Shown piece after piece: positions 26,862 through 35,768 of a DNA stretch of 64,000 nt. The stretch's first letter is position 1, and each line of letters starts with the position of its first letter. The DNA comes from Azophilus sp965221465 (lineage in GTDB: Bacteria; Pseudomonadota; Gammaproteobacteria; Pseudomonadales; Azotimanducaceae): assembly GCA_965221465.1 (NCBI GenBank), contig OZ244892.1, forward strand, positions 3,410,001 to 3,474,000. The letters are read 5' to 3'. The translations under genes and the position numbers were made by a program. Below the pieces are notes generated by a model that was not told the origin of the DNA, did not search any database, and saw nothing but the letters and a program-made list of their open reading frames with translations.

Positions 26862-27018
26862 AATCCTGTCTCCTGATAGAGCCGGGCGCGCCCGCCCTGG
26901 CTCCTTGTAACTGGTAGGCCGCTTTCCGCGCTGACGAGGTCATCCCTCTGCACGCCGGTCTGCGGCGACCGGGCGCCGAACCCGACGGTTCGGCATCCGC
27001 GGGCCGCAAACCGCGCAA

Positions 27019-27357
27019 TCAGACGGCTTCCGGCCCTGTTTCTCCGGTGCGTATGCGCACCACCTCTTCCAGCGTGGCGACGAATATCTTGCCGTCGCCG
27101 ACCTTGCCGGTGTTGGCCGATTTCGCGATGGCTTCCAGCACCTGGTCGAGCAGCGCGTCGTCGACGGCCACCTCCACCTTCACTTTCGGCAGGAAATCGA
27201 CCACGTACTCGGCGCCCCGATAGAGCTCCGTGTGGCCTTTCTGGCGCCCGAAGCCCTTGACCTCGGTGACCGTCATGCCCTGCACGCCAATGCCCGAGAG
27301 GGCTTCGCGAACGTCGTCGAGCTTGAACGGCTTGATGATCGCTGAAATTAGTTTCAT
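27019..27357 (-). CDS. glnK: PII nitrogen regulatory protein GlnK
   Basis: A 112-residue PII protein with the uridylylation site Tyr51 in TELYRGAEYVVDF on the T-loop. The C-terminal signature VGDGKIFVATLEEVVRIRTGE contributes to ATP/ADP binding. It senses 2-oxoglutarate and ATP and controls AmtB and nitrogen signalling through NtrB. A textbook AAGGAGA precedes its ATG. It lies 115 bases after the TorF porin on the same strand, probably in a transcription unit reading porin-glnK-amtB. Confidence 0.96.
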   Translation of the reverse strand: MKLISAIIKPFKLDDVREALSGIGVQGMTVTEVKGFGRQKGHTELYRGAEYVVDFLPKVKVEVAVDDALLDQVLEAIAKSANTGKVGDGKIFVATLEEVVRIRTGETGPEAV

Positions 27358-27472
27358 GTGTTGTCTCCTTGTGAACCCTTTGTTGTTTACACGTCCTCCG
27401 ACGCTTGGCGGAGGTTCCCCGCGCGGGCGGGCAAGTTGTGGAAGACCCGTGTAACCAAGGATTCTCGCTCAA

Positions 27473-28186
27473 TTAGAGGCTTTTCGATACCGATACCACG
27501 ATGGTCTCTGTACAGCCCTCGAATCCGTCGAAGCACTCCGCGTCGCTGAGATCGGTGCCGATCAGCTGCAGACCCCAGTCGACGCCGAGCGCGGAGGTCG
27601 AAAGCCCCACCGCGTAGTCGATGTATTGATCCTTGGGATCGCCCACCTCGCCGATGCCGAAAGCGGCCCCGGCAGCCTTGCCGTCGAACAGGTTCAGCCC
27701 CAGGTGAACGTCCAGCGACAGGTTCTCGGCCAGCCCGAACGAATAGTCGCCGTAAAGGTAGAAGAAGCTGTCGGTCTCCGCGAAGTAGTCCGGCGACCAG
27801 GCAGCGCCCACCGTCAGATCCTGAAAGGAATAACTGCCATAGAACTCGACGAAATCGAGCCCCGGGTCGGCATCGTCTTCCGGGTAGCCGTAGTACAAGA
27901 CCCCGACGTCGATGGCGGAGCTTTCGCTCAGGTCTGTGGTCCAACCGCCATACCAGTCGAGTTCCAGCGTTCCGGCAGACCAGGGGGCAACGTTCGATGC
28001 CCAGGTGCCGAGGTAGAAGCCGCCGTCCAGCTCGATGTCGAATCCGCCCTGGAGTGCCGGTGAGCGGTCGCCCTGGGAAATGCCGCGAAAGCGATAATCG
28101 CTGTAATAGCCGACGTTGCCGGAAAACTCCGCTGCCGAAGCATAACCGGCACCGCACAGAATCAGCCCGATAAGTAATCTCTTCAT
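27473..28186 (-). CDS. TorF family putative porin
   Basis: A 237-residue outer-membrane beta-barrel with signal peptide MKRLLIGLILCGAGYASA. The mature start AEFSGNVGYYSDYRFRGISQ is characteristic of the TorF (TIGR02001) family. Alternating aromatic strands continue to a C-terminal VSVSKSL. ATG 28186 is chosen over an upstream ATG because AAGGGGT lies just before it and the signal peptide starts there. A candidate sigma54 promoter and two NtrC-type sites lie upstream, so a role in uptake of nitrogenous solutes is inferred. Confidence 0.85.
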   Translation of the reverse strand: MKRLLIGLILCGAGYASAAEFSGNVGYYSDYRFRGISQGDRSPALQGGFDIELDGGFYLGTWASNVAPWSAGTLELDWYGGWTTDLSESSAIDVGVLYYGYPEDDADPGLDFVEFYGSYSFQDLTVGAAWSPDYFAETDSFFYLYGDYSFGLAENLSLDVHLGLNLFDGKAAGAAFGIGEVGDPKDQYIDYAVGLSTSALGVDWGLQLIGTDLSDAECFDGFEGCTETIVVSVSKSL

Positions 28187-28237
28187 TTTGGACCCCTTGT
28201 TGGTTTGCATGTGATGTCTTGTGCAGACGCCGTCCTA

Positions 28238-28256
28238 CAAACAGGATTCGTGCCAG
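28238..28256 (-). promoter_or_regulatory. Candidate sigma54 promoter for porin-glnK-amtB
   Basis: The minus strand reads TGGCACGAATCCTGTTT, with the -24 TGGCACG consensus intact. A GT stands at the -12 position, ten bases from the GG, where GC is usual. The spacing is correct, and start codon 28186 lies about 45 bases past the predicted start site. Confidence 0.6.
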
Positions 28257-28330
28257 CTTTGGAAAAATGTTTTATTTCAGTGACTTAGGTAGAATTTGCT
28301 GCGATCGCGCCGCGTCGTGCCCGATCGTGA

Positions 28331-28370
28331 TGCACCAATTCGGTGCAATGCATTGCACAAATCTGGTGGC
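28331..28370 (-). promoter_or_regulatory. Two NtrC binding sites
   Basis: TGCACCAATTCGGTGCA at 28331-28347 is a perfect dyad matching 14 of 17 bases of the NtrC consensus TGCACCAAAATGGTGCA. A second, weaker site, TGCACAAATCTGGTGGC (12 of 17), is at 28354-28370. They lie about 100-140 bases upstream of the inferred start site, the same arrangement as the glnA enhancer. Confidence 0.72.
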
Positions 28371-28626
28371 CGCAGCGAATTCGCCCGCTACCGGCTGGAG
28401 CAACAGCAACTGCTATGAAGAACGGCTCGGCACCCTGTTGTAACTCGTTACCGGGTCACGCGGCGAATACGCGGCGAATAAGAGAGGATCTGAATTCGAA
28501 ATCCAGGCCGAGTGGTAGGAAAATTCGCATTAGACAGTGGTATTTTTCTCAATAAGCTACCGGATTTTTCGCAATAAGAAGCAGCATTGACCGGTGCCGG
28601 CTTCGGCAAACGGTGGGGTGTGGAAC

Positions 28627-28702
<76 letters not shown>

Positions 28703-28856
28703 GAGAGTTCCGGCAAGCGAGGCGCTGGCCGGAGCAATTTGGGAGGGCGCGTATTAAAGCGACGGGCCGTGGTACCGTCAAGCAAGGGCTATCGCTCCGT
28801 CGAGCCGAAATGACGCTCGTTCGAGTCAGGTTTGCGCCCCGCGCGCCGCGATACGT

Positions 28857-30797
28857 CTAAAGCCCGCCAGGGCCGCAATCGTTGGCGAGATAGTTCTCCA
28901 GCGATTCGAACATCGCCCGATGGTGCTGGGGCCACCAGGGCAGGCTGTGCCAGAGGTCGACGATCTCCAGGTACTGCACGTCCTTGCCTGCCCGTTTCAT
29001 GGCCCTGACGAACTTGCGCGACTGCTCGACGGGAACCCGCTGATCCCGGTCGCCGTGGAAGACGAAGATGGGGATTTCCGAGTCGCGGACGTGGTCGATG
29101 GGCGACATGCCGCCGATGGTCGGGTTCTGGTACTCGCGATTGAATGGGTTCTCGAATGTGATCTTGTCGAAACTGCGCAGCTCCGCGAGCCCCGCACCGG
29201 AGATGGCGCACTGGAACGGAGAGTTCTTGCGCACACTGGCGGCCATGGCGGCAAACCCGCCGTAGGAGTAGCCGAATATGGCGATCCGGTCCGGGTCTGC
29301 GATGCCCTGCTCGGCAAGCCAGTAGGCGCCGTCGTCCTTGTCATCCTGCATCTTCTGGCCCCATTCGTTGTCCCCGGCCCGCCACAGGGTCTGGCCAAAG
29401 CCTTCCGACCCCCGGTATTGCGGCTGCAGCACGGCGTAGCCGCGATTGGCCAGGAACTGCGCCCAGCGGTCCCAGCCCCAGTTGTCCCGCGCCCAGGGCC
29501 CACCGTGAGGCAGCACCACGGCGGGAAACGGCCTGTCGCCGGACGACGGAACGGTCAGATATCCGGGTATTTCCAAGCCATCTCGGGCCTCGTAGGTGAC
29601 GAACTCCATGTCCGCCATCCTGCCGGGCTCGAGCAGCGGGAATCGGCGCCCCAGAGGTACGAGATCCTTGCCGTTGATCAAGAGGTGATAGGCGCCCGCT
29701 TCCCTCGGGCTCGTCGTCAACACGACGATCACCGTCAGGTCATCCGACATCGACACCCACCGGTGTTCCAGCCCGGAACCCAACGCCTCCTCGAGCCGCC
29801 GCTGCATCGACTGGCGCTTCGGTTCGGTGTATACCCGCTCGATCTTGTAGCTGTTGCCCACGAAACCGACGATTTCGCCAAAGTCGTCCGGATTCGAAGA
29901 CTGCTCGACATTCAATGCCTCGATGTCTCCGCCGCCGAAGAGGGGTTCGCCCAGTTCCCGGGTAATCAGGTCGTAGGTGCGAATGACGTTCTTTTCCCGC
30001 CCGGTGTTGTCGACCATGTACACCCGGCGTCCGTCGTTGTCGAAGGCAACCGGAGACATGCCTTCCCGTTCGGCGGCGTACAGGCGGTGGTGCTCCTCCC
30101 ACTTGCCGGTTTCGGGGTGCTTGTAGGAGTAGCGGATGTGCACGTCGTCACCGTTGCCCTCGAGCTGCACTCTGGCTCGAACGGTTCCCTCCTGGTCTGC
30201 GAATACCCTTTTGTTGCTCGCGCCCCGATAGACTCGCCTGGAGACGAAGTTTTTCAGGCTGACCTCGTAGATGTCGGTGGCGAACTCGCGGTCGATCGCT
30301 TCCACCAGGAACTTGTCCTTGTGCTGCGGCAAGGTGCTAAGCAGCCCCGCGCCGATTATCTCCTTGTTCTCGAGCAACTCGCGAAACCGCTTGCCCTGAT
30401 CGTCGACGATGTAGATCTTGTCCCGGAACCAGAGGGTCGGACGCCCGCCCACGCGAATGTCGAACTTCTGCCTGCCGAATACCACCAGGTACTCGTCGTT
30501 CACCCAGAACACGCCCAGCGCCTTGACGTCCACCGGCTTGAAACGCCGGGGGGGTTGCGACAGCTCGCCGGTGCGCCAGACCGTGATTTCAGGCGGAGCG
30601 TCGATTCCAGGAAGCGTCAGGGCAACCAGCTGCTCGCCATTCGGCGAGACATCGACGCTGGAGATTACCGGGTCGTGAGTCCAGGCGTTGAGCGGTATGG
30701 TCTCGGCAACCGCGCGGAGCGCCGGACCCGAAACCGCCACGAGCAAACCCAGACCAATCAACCTTTGCATGGAGGTCAATACTTCAAACCGTGCCAT
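28857..30797 (-). CDS. S9 family prolyl oligopeptidase-type serine peptidase
   Basis: A 646-residue exported peptidase. A signal peptide lies at the start, with MQRLIGLGLLVAVSGPALRAVA cleaved near residue 31. A beta-propeller-like region spans about 35-390 and an alpha/beta hydrolase domain 400-640. The catalytic triad is visible as Ser511 in GYSYGG, Asp585 in HGDRDQRVP and His617 in LWHSLPW. Such enzymes trim oligopeptides in the periplasm. It follows the TonB receptor by 43 bases on the same strand, a pairing that suggests uptake and degradation of peptides or siderophore-like peptides. Confidence 0.9.
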   Translation of the reverse strand: MARFEVLTSMQRLIGLGLLVAVSGPALRAVAETIPLNAWTHDPVISSVDVSPNGEQLVALTLPGIDAPPEITVWRTGELSQPPRRFKPVDVKALGVFWVNDEYLVVFGRQKFDIRVGGRPTLWFRDKIYIVDDQGKRFRELLENKEIIGAGLLSTLPQHKDKFLVEAIDREFATDIYEVSLKNFVSRRVYRGASNKRVFADQEGTVRARVQLEGNGDDVHIRYSYKHPETGKWEEHHRLYAAEREGMSPVAFDNDGRRVYMVDNTGREKNVIRTYDLITRELGEPLFGGGDIEALNVEQSSNPDDFGEIVGFVGNSYKIERVYTEPKRQSMQRRLEEALGSGLEHRWVSMSDDLTVIVVLTTSPREAGAYHLLINGKDLVPLGRRFPLLEPGRMADMEFVTYEARDGLEIPGYLTVPSSGDRPFPAVVLPHGGPWARDNWGWDRWAQFLANRGYAVLQPQYRGSEGFGQTLWRAGDNEWGQKMQDDKDDGAYWLAEQGIADPDRIAIFGYSYGGFAAMAASVRKNSPFQCAISGAGLAELRSFDKITFENPFNREYQNPTIGGMSPIDHVRDSEIPIFVFHGDRDQRVPVEQSRKFVRAMKRAGKDVQYLEIVDLWHSLPWWPQHHRAMFESLENYLANDCGPGGL

Positions 30798-30840
30798 TCC
30801 TGCAATCTCCGTTCTCGAACGGGAATCACCCTACCCGATA

Positions 30841-33840
30841 TCAGAACTGCCTGGCCACCTGGAAGACCAGCGAGCGGCCGAGAAGATCGTATCCCGCACC
30901 GGGTATTGTATTGAAGACGCGGGTGGTTTCATCCCTGGGCACGCCATCGGCTACCGATGGCGGTTTGTTGTCGAAGACGTTTCGCAGGGTCGCCAGCACG
31001 ACCCAATCGGTGTTTTGCCACCGCAGCGTGGCGGAGTGATACCACTCGTTGTCCGTAGAAGTTGGCCGGTCGCGGTTGGCGGTGCCCGGGTCGAATACCG
31101 GGTCTTCATGGGATTTGCCGACCATGCGGGCGCGCCAGAAGAACGTCCAGTCGCGATAATCGATTCTGAAATCGGTCCTGGCGATCCACTTTGGATAGCC
31201 CCAGTTTCCAACCGAGTCCCAGGAGTCGTCGAACACTTGCGAGCGCTGTGACACCAGCCGGGTCACCGTCCCGTCGATGATCAGGTCGAAGCGGTCGAAT
31301 TCCTTGTCATAACGAAAATCGATGTCGGCGCCCGCCACGCTGCGCAGGCCGACGTTGAGAAGCGACGCATCCACGCCCGTAATGAAGCCGTTCGCGTCGC
31401 GCGGCAGGATACGATCGCAGAATGCATTCGTCCGGTTGGGAGAGTTGTAGCAGACATTCAGAATGTAGCTGGTGGAAGGATCCTCGACCGTGTTTTCAAG
31501 ATCTATCTCCCACCAGGTATATGCCAGCGACAGACCGATTTCTTCCGGCTGCAGGACGACCCCGGCCGTCCACGAGTCCGACGTTTCCGCTATCAGGTCC
31601 GGGTTGCCTCCGACTATATTGAGAATGCTCGGCGCGCCCTGTTCGCCGTGGTCCGGAGGCAGGCCCTCGGCCGCGCAGTTCTGATACACCACATCGTCCG
31701 GGTCGAAGTTCTCGCCGTAGTTGATGCAGGGGTCGGCAAGCGAAGTGACAAATCCGGTCTGGTTGGCCAGGTACTGTTCGTACAGGTCCGGCGCACGGAA
31801 CGACGTGCCGTAGGTACCGCGGAGACGCAGCATGGGAATAACCTGATGGTCGAGCGCCAGGCGATAGGTAATGTCATCGCCGTAGGAATTGTAGTCGGTC
31901 CAGCGCACGGAGCCGTTGAATACCGTCTCTTCAGCAAGCGGGGCCTGTTTCAGGAGCGGCACTTCCACTTCGGCGAACAACTCCTTGACCGTGTCGTCTC
32001 CGGTCGTGATTCCCGATGAGGTGAAACCCCATAGATTGTTGTTCTGCGCCTCGATGTCAGGCTCGTCGTGGATGTCCTCCTTCCGTATCTCGAAACCCAG
32101 CACGCCATTGACGTCCTCGCCGTTCGGAAACTCGAACAGCCGGCCCGTGACGTACCCTGAAAACTGCAGTGCCTTGTAGGTGGTCTCTCCCTCGATTTCC
32201 TTGGTGATGAACGCGAGCACATCTGCCGGTAGCTGACCGCGCAACAGCGCATCCTCAGTGAAGAGGTTTGCGGCAACGCAACCCGGAATGCTCGTGTCGG
32301 CGCAGACCAGGTTGCCTGCGGCGTCCAGCGTCGAGTTCAGCGAGGCCGCAACGCGATCCGACAGAAACGACGGATTGGTGTAGGTGCCGTTGGACCAACT
32401 GTAGCCCGCATGGGCGGCGTACGACCAGGACTCGGAGATATCGCCGTCGAGACCGACAAAGAAGTTGATGCGGTCGATCTTTGCTCCGGAATTGTTACTG
32501 GTCAGTTCGTAGCTGGGGAGCACCGGCTGCACGGCGAATCCGCCGAACGCGGCAAGCGGTCCGTAGACGCCGAACGGATTGGTCGGGTTGGTTGCCGGCA
32601 CGACGGGGAAAAACTGGCGATAGCCGCTGAAGTCCTGGGAGCGGTGGTTGTAATAGAACTCGTAGTAGACGTTGGCGGAACGGCCCGCAATATCGAAATC
32701 CTTGTCGCCGAACGAGGTGACCGAAATCAGTTCGCGCTCGGGAACGAACGTCTGGATCTCCGGCTCTAGCACGTCGCGGTAGAACGGGCCTTCGTTGTCG
32801 TAGAGCGGGTCGGGGTCGGCCGGGTCGCTGACCGGATTCCAGCCGTTGACCGGAACGGTCGTAAAATGGGGAATCCCATACTGCTGCACTACGGAAAAAT
32901 AGGGATTGGTCGGGTCGGGCTGTCCAAGGCTGGGTTCGTAGCGTGCCCATCCGAAGGGCGAAACCGCAAAGCCGTAAATGAAGCCAAAGCAAAGCGGTTC
33001 GCCGGTTTCCGGGTTTGTATTGTCCAATACGCCATCGCCGTTCTGGTCCGTGTAGCGCGGCCGCCGTTCGCACTCCGAATAGCCCCGATCCGCCGCGACC
33101 ATTTCGGTCCGCTTCTGGTAGCCGGCCGATACGCTGAACGACCAGTCGCTGCCGACCTTCCCCCAGGTGGCGTCGGCAACATAGGTCTCTGCGCCGCCTT
33201 CGAGGGGAAGCAAGCCTTCGACGTTTATCTCGAAGCCGTCGAAGCGTTTCTGGGTGATGATGTTGGCCACACCGGCAACGGCATCCGCCCCGTAGATTGA
33301 AGAAGCGCCGTCCTTGACGATTTCGATTCGAGAGACAACGGTCCTCGGAACGGCTGTTAGATCCACCGAGTTGGTGGCGCCGCGCAGGCCCGACGGTCCC
33401 CAGCGCTTGCCGTTCACCAGCACAAGCGTACGTTGTTCGCCGAAGCCCCGCAGCGAGATCGACAACGCGCCCGGCCCGCCGTCGGTGACGAAGCCCGAGA
33501 AGCTGTCGTCTATCTGCTGGCCCGAAGCCGCCGTGGCGCCCTGAAGGATTTCAGCGGTATTCAAGAGCCCCGCAAGCGCAGAGGTTTCACTGGTGATAAC
33601 CTGCATCGGCGATACGCTGGTGAACGCGTCCCGCCGGATACGCGACCCGGTTACGACGATTTCCTCCACCGTTCGCCGCTCTGCCACCGGCTCTTCCGTG
33701 ACTGGTGCCGGCATCGATTCTTCCTGAATCGTCTCCGATTCGACGGCTTCCGATTGCCCGGCTTCCTCGGCAAGGGCGGTGTTCGCCCAAAATGCCCAAA
33801 CGCCGCACAGCGATATGAAACGAATTGCACGCATGTTCAT
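30841..33840 (-). CDS. TonB-dependent receptor
   Basis: A 999-residue outer-membrane receptor. A signal peptide ends near residue 24 (NTALA). An acidic linker precedes a TonB-box-like EEIVVTGSRIRR near 59-70. The plug domain follows, with EILQGATAASGQQ, LVLVNGKRWG and EIVKDGASSIYGADAVAGVANIITQK. The 22-strand barrel ends with an aromatic C-terminus (VARQF). The plug style resembles receptors often annotated for peptides or oligosaccharides in marine Gammaproteobacteria; the ligand is unknown. It is likely co-transcribed with the S9 peptidase. Confidence 0.93.
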   Translation of the reverse strand: MNMRAIRFISLCGVWAFWANTALAEEAGQSEAVESETIQEESMPAPVTEEPVAERRTVEEIVVTGSRIRRDAFTSVSPMQVITSETSALAGLLNTAEILQGATAASGQQIDDSFSGFVTDGGPGALSISLRGFGEQRTLVLVNGKRWGPSGLRGATNSVDLTAVPRTVVSRIEIVKDGASSIYGADAVAGVANIITQKRFDGFEINVEGLLPLEGGAETYVADATWGKVGSDWSFSVSAGYQKRTEMVAADRGYSECERRPRYTDQNGDGVLDNTNPETGEPLCFGFIYGFAVSPFGWARYEPSLGQPDPTNPYFSVVQQYGIPHFTTVPVNGWNPVSDPADPDPLYDNEGPFYRDVLEPEIQTFVPERELISVTSFGDKDFDIAGRSANVYYEFYYNHRSQDFSGYRQFFPVVPATNPTNPFGVYGPLAAFGGFAVQPVLPSYELTSNNSGAKIDRINFFVGLDGDISESWSYAAHAGYSWSNGTYTNPSFLSDRVAASLNSTLDAAGNLVCADTSIPGCVAANLFTEDALLRGQLPADVLAFITKEIEGETTYKALQFSGYVTGRLFEFPNGEDVNGVLGFEIRKEDIHDEPDIEAQNNNLWGFTSSGITTGDDTVKELFAEVEVPLLKQAPLAEETVFNGSVRWTDYNSYGDDITYRLALDHQVIPMLRLRGTYGTSFRAPDLYEQYLANQTGFVTSLADPCINYGENFDPDDVVYQNCAAEGLPPDHGEQGAPSILNIVGGNPDLIAETSDSWTAGVVLQPEEIGLSLAYTWWEIDLENTVEDPSTSYILNVCYNSPNRTNAFCDRILPRDANGFITGVDASLLNVGLRSVAGADIDFRYDKEFDRFDLIIDGTVTRLVSQRSQVFDDSWDSVGNWGYPKWIARTDFRIDYRDWTFFWRARMVGKSHEDPVFDPGTANRDRPTSTDNEWYHSATLRWQNTDWVVLATLRNVFDNKPPSVADGVPRDETTRVFNTIPGAGYDLLGRSLVFQVARQF

Positions 33841-34018
33841 TCTCGATCCCTTACATGTCGTTTTTGTTCGACAAAATTACTCTTTGGTGTGAGGAATGTC
33901 CACAGATTAGCGTTGCCGTGATATCAAGGACAACAGGCAACGCATCCGCCGCCGACAGCCCGCATCGCGTCTTGCAATCACCGACCCGACGCGCGCCGGC
34001 ACGATCGTTGCCGACAAG

Positions 34019-34167
34019 TCACTCCTCAGGCGGCACGTACCCTTCGATGGGGTCGATCGGCAAGTCGTCGAGAAACCGCTCCATCTGCCCTGCGAGGTAG
34101 CTCCGCGCCTCCGGGTCGATGAGCCTGAGGCCCTTTTCGTTGATTAGCATGGTTTGCAGCGCCTGCC
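34019..34167 (-). pseudogene. Duplicate of the yggX 3' end
   Basis: These bases copy yggX codons 42-90 and the stop codon at 140 of 147 positions (compare 35498-35644), with no start region. It has one clear extra change towards the left edge, and similarity fades upstream of the stop at about 34000. Together with the true yggX 3' end it brackets the secreted-protein gene at 34214-35482. Confidence 0.88.
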
Positions 34168-34213
34168 CCAACGTGCTTGAAGTTGCGCTTCGCACGATCA
34201 GCCCGCGCCCAAA

Positions 34214-35482
34214 TCAAGGGTCTGAAACGTGAACGTTGCTGGTCGCGACGATAGTCCCAGCCAAGTCCATGAACTGAACCACCACATCCGTGTCCGCAGG
34301 CACGTAGAGCGTCGTCTTATCGGCGCCCACGATTTCAACACGGTCGAGAGGAATCTCGTCGACCCTGCCGGCCCTGCGCGCTTCCGCGATGCATGCTCGT
34401 TCGACACACGCCGGCGTGTCCAATGCTATGGCTCGTCTGCGACCGCCCATACTCATCCAGGATGGTCTGCCATCCGGGTATCGGGTGGCAACGCCGAATA
34501 TACCGACATCGACAGGCATCGGTGAGCGAACGGGCCTGCCGTCAGAATCGAGAACCACAATTGCTTGTTCGCCGAGCAAGCCCAGTTCCTTGGCCCTTCT
34601 CCGTAGCGGATGCTCGACTTCAGGTCTACCCCGTTCGCTGAATACAGTCTGGTCGATTGTCAGCGGGTCGAGCCCGGTCATTTGACGGAGAAAGTGGGCC
34701 ATGGGCGCCCAGGAGTCAGTTCTGCTTTCCTGAAGATGAGCATAACCACAGTGGACGAGCAGCTTTGCGTCGCCGTCGACATCAAACACCCTCGTGGCAA
34801 TGTTCCTTGCTTGCCACCAATCCCGCTGCGCCTGACGCCTTGTCTCGCCGGGAGGATCATTGGATGATCGCTGGTGATTCTCTATCTCGTAGGCAACGAT
34901 TCGGTAACCCAGTTCAACCGCCGACCGGATGAGTTCGGCAAACACGACATCGTTCACGTAGTAACCAGTCTGCGGGACGGGGTAGCCGCGCGTATTGACA
35001 GGGTCACCGATCCAAGCAGCCTCGACAGCAAAATAGCGGAACCCCTGTTCCGCAAGCGGTGCCAGCAAATCCATGGTCAATAATCTGTCGGACGATGAAT
35101 GGTGCCGTTCGTTCACCATTACGATTCGGTGGCCTTGCGCCCTTTCGGCCACATACTCCACTGCCGGGACGGCCGTCGCCGACGAAGACAGCTCTACACC
35201 CGGTTCCTGGTTTGACGGTCGGTCCGCATGCCAAAGTGCGGTCGCATGATTCCCAACGAACGATTCCACCTGCGCACGCATCATCTGATAGTAGCCATAG
35301 CTGGGCCCAGACTTGCAAGCATCGTTCAGCCTGCGGAGTTGACCCAGCGAAAACCACACGCCATTTTCGTAATCATCCGTTGCCAATCTCCGCAGTGCGG
35401 CAGGCTCACAGTCCGTTTCCCATTGCGCATTGGCGGGAAGGCACGCCGCCATGGCTACGAATGTAATTACCCAACGCCGCAC
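34214..35482 (-). CDS. Secreted EreA/ChaN-like superfamily protein (function unknown)
   Basis: A 422-residue protein with a signal peptide (VITFVAMAACLPANAQ). The core motif IVMVNERHHSSSDRLLTMDLLAPLAEQGFRYFAVEAAW resembles the G-E-x-H ... R pattern of the erythromycin-esterase/ChaN-like superfamily. A later NxxxxVHCGYAHLQES segment could supply further histidines. The assignment is by motif only. The start is GTG 35482; the only Shine-Dalgarno-like sequence is GGAGGAG, overlapping the yggX stop, so translation probably depends on yggX. Base composition is less GC-rich than its neighbours, and duplicated yggX sequence flanks it, so it looks acquired. Confidence 0.6.
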   Translation of the reverse strand: MRRWVITFVAMAACLPANAQWETDCEPAALRRLATDDYENGVWFSLGQLRRLNDACKSGPSYGYYQMMRAQVESFVGNHATALWHADRPSNQEPGVELSSSATAVPAVEYVAERAQGHRIVMVNERHHSSSDRLLTMDLLAPLAEQGFRYFAVEAAWIGDPVNTRGYPVPQTGYYVNDVVFAELIRSAVELGYRIVAYEIENHQRSSNDPPGETRRQAQRDWWQARNIATRVFDVDGDAKLLVHCGYAHLQESRTDSWAPMAHFLRQMTGLDPLTIDQTVFSERGRPEVEHPLRRRAKELGLLGEQAIVVLDSDGRPVRSPMPVDVGIFGVATRYPDGRPSWMSMGGRRRAIALDTPACVERACIAEARRAGRVDEIPLDRVEIVGADKTTLYVPADTDVVVQFMDLAGTIVATSNVHVSDP

Positions 35483-35495
35483 AATCGCCGATCCG

Positions 35496-35768
35496 TCACT
35501 CCTCCGGCGGCACGTACCCTTCGATGCGGTCGATCGGCAAGTTGTCGAGAAACCGCTCCAGCTGCCCTGCGAGGTAGCTCCGCGCTTCCGGGTCGATGAG
35601 CCTGAGGCCCTTTTCGTTGATTAGCATGGTCTGCAACGCCTGCCATTCGGCCCAGGCCTTCTGGGAGACGGTCTCGTAGATTTCCTGGCCCTTCGGCCCC
35701 GGAAGCGGGGGGGTCTGAAGCCCCTCGAGTTCCTGTCGGTATTTGCGGCAGACGACGGTTCGGGTCAT
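35496..35768 (-). CDS. yggX: Fe(2+)-trafficking protein YggX
   Basis: A 90-residue iron-trafficking and oxidative-protection protein. It has the conserved VVCRKYRQELEGL with the single functional cysteine near residue 7, and KAWAEWQALQTMLINEKGLRL. It sits directly after mutY (four-base overlap), as in other gammaproteobacteria, where it helps protect the MutY iron-sulfur cluster. Its 3' 147 bases recur at 34019-34167. Confidence 0.95.
   Translation of the reverse strand: MTRTVVCRKYRQELEGLQTPPLPGPKGQEIYETVSQKAWAEWQALQTMLINEKGLRLIDPEARSYLAGQLERFLDNLPIDRIEGYVPPEE

Noticed and set aside
27395..27414. Six-bp stem between the porin and glnK as a terminator
   Set aside because: CCTCCG and CGGAGG pair, but no T-tract follows on either strand, so readthrough from the porin into glnK seems likely.
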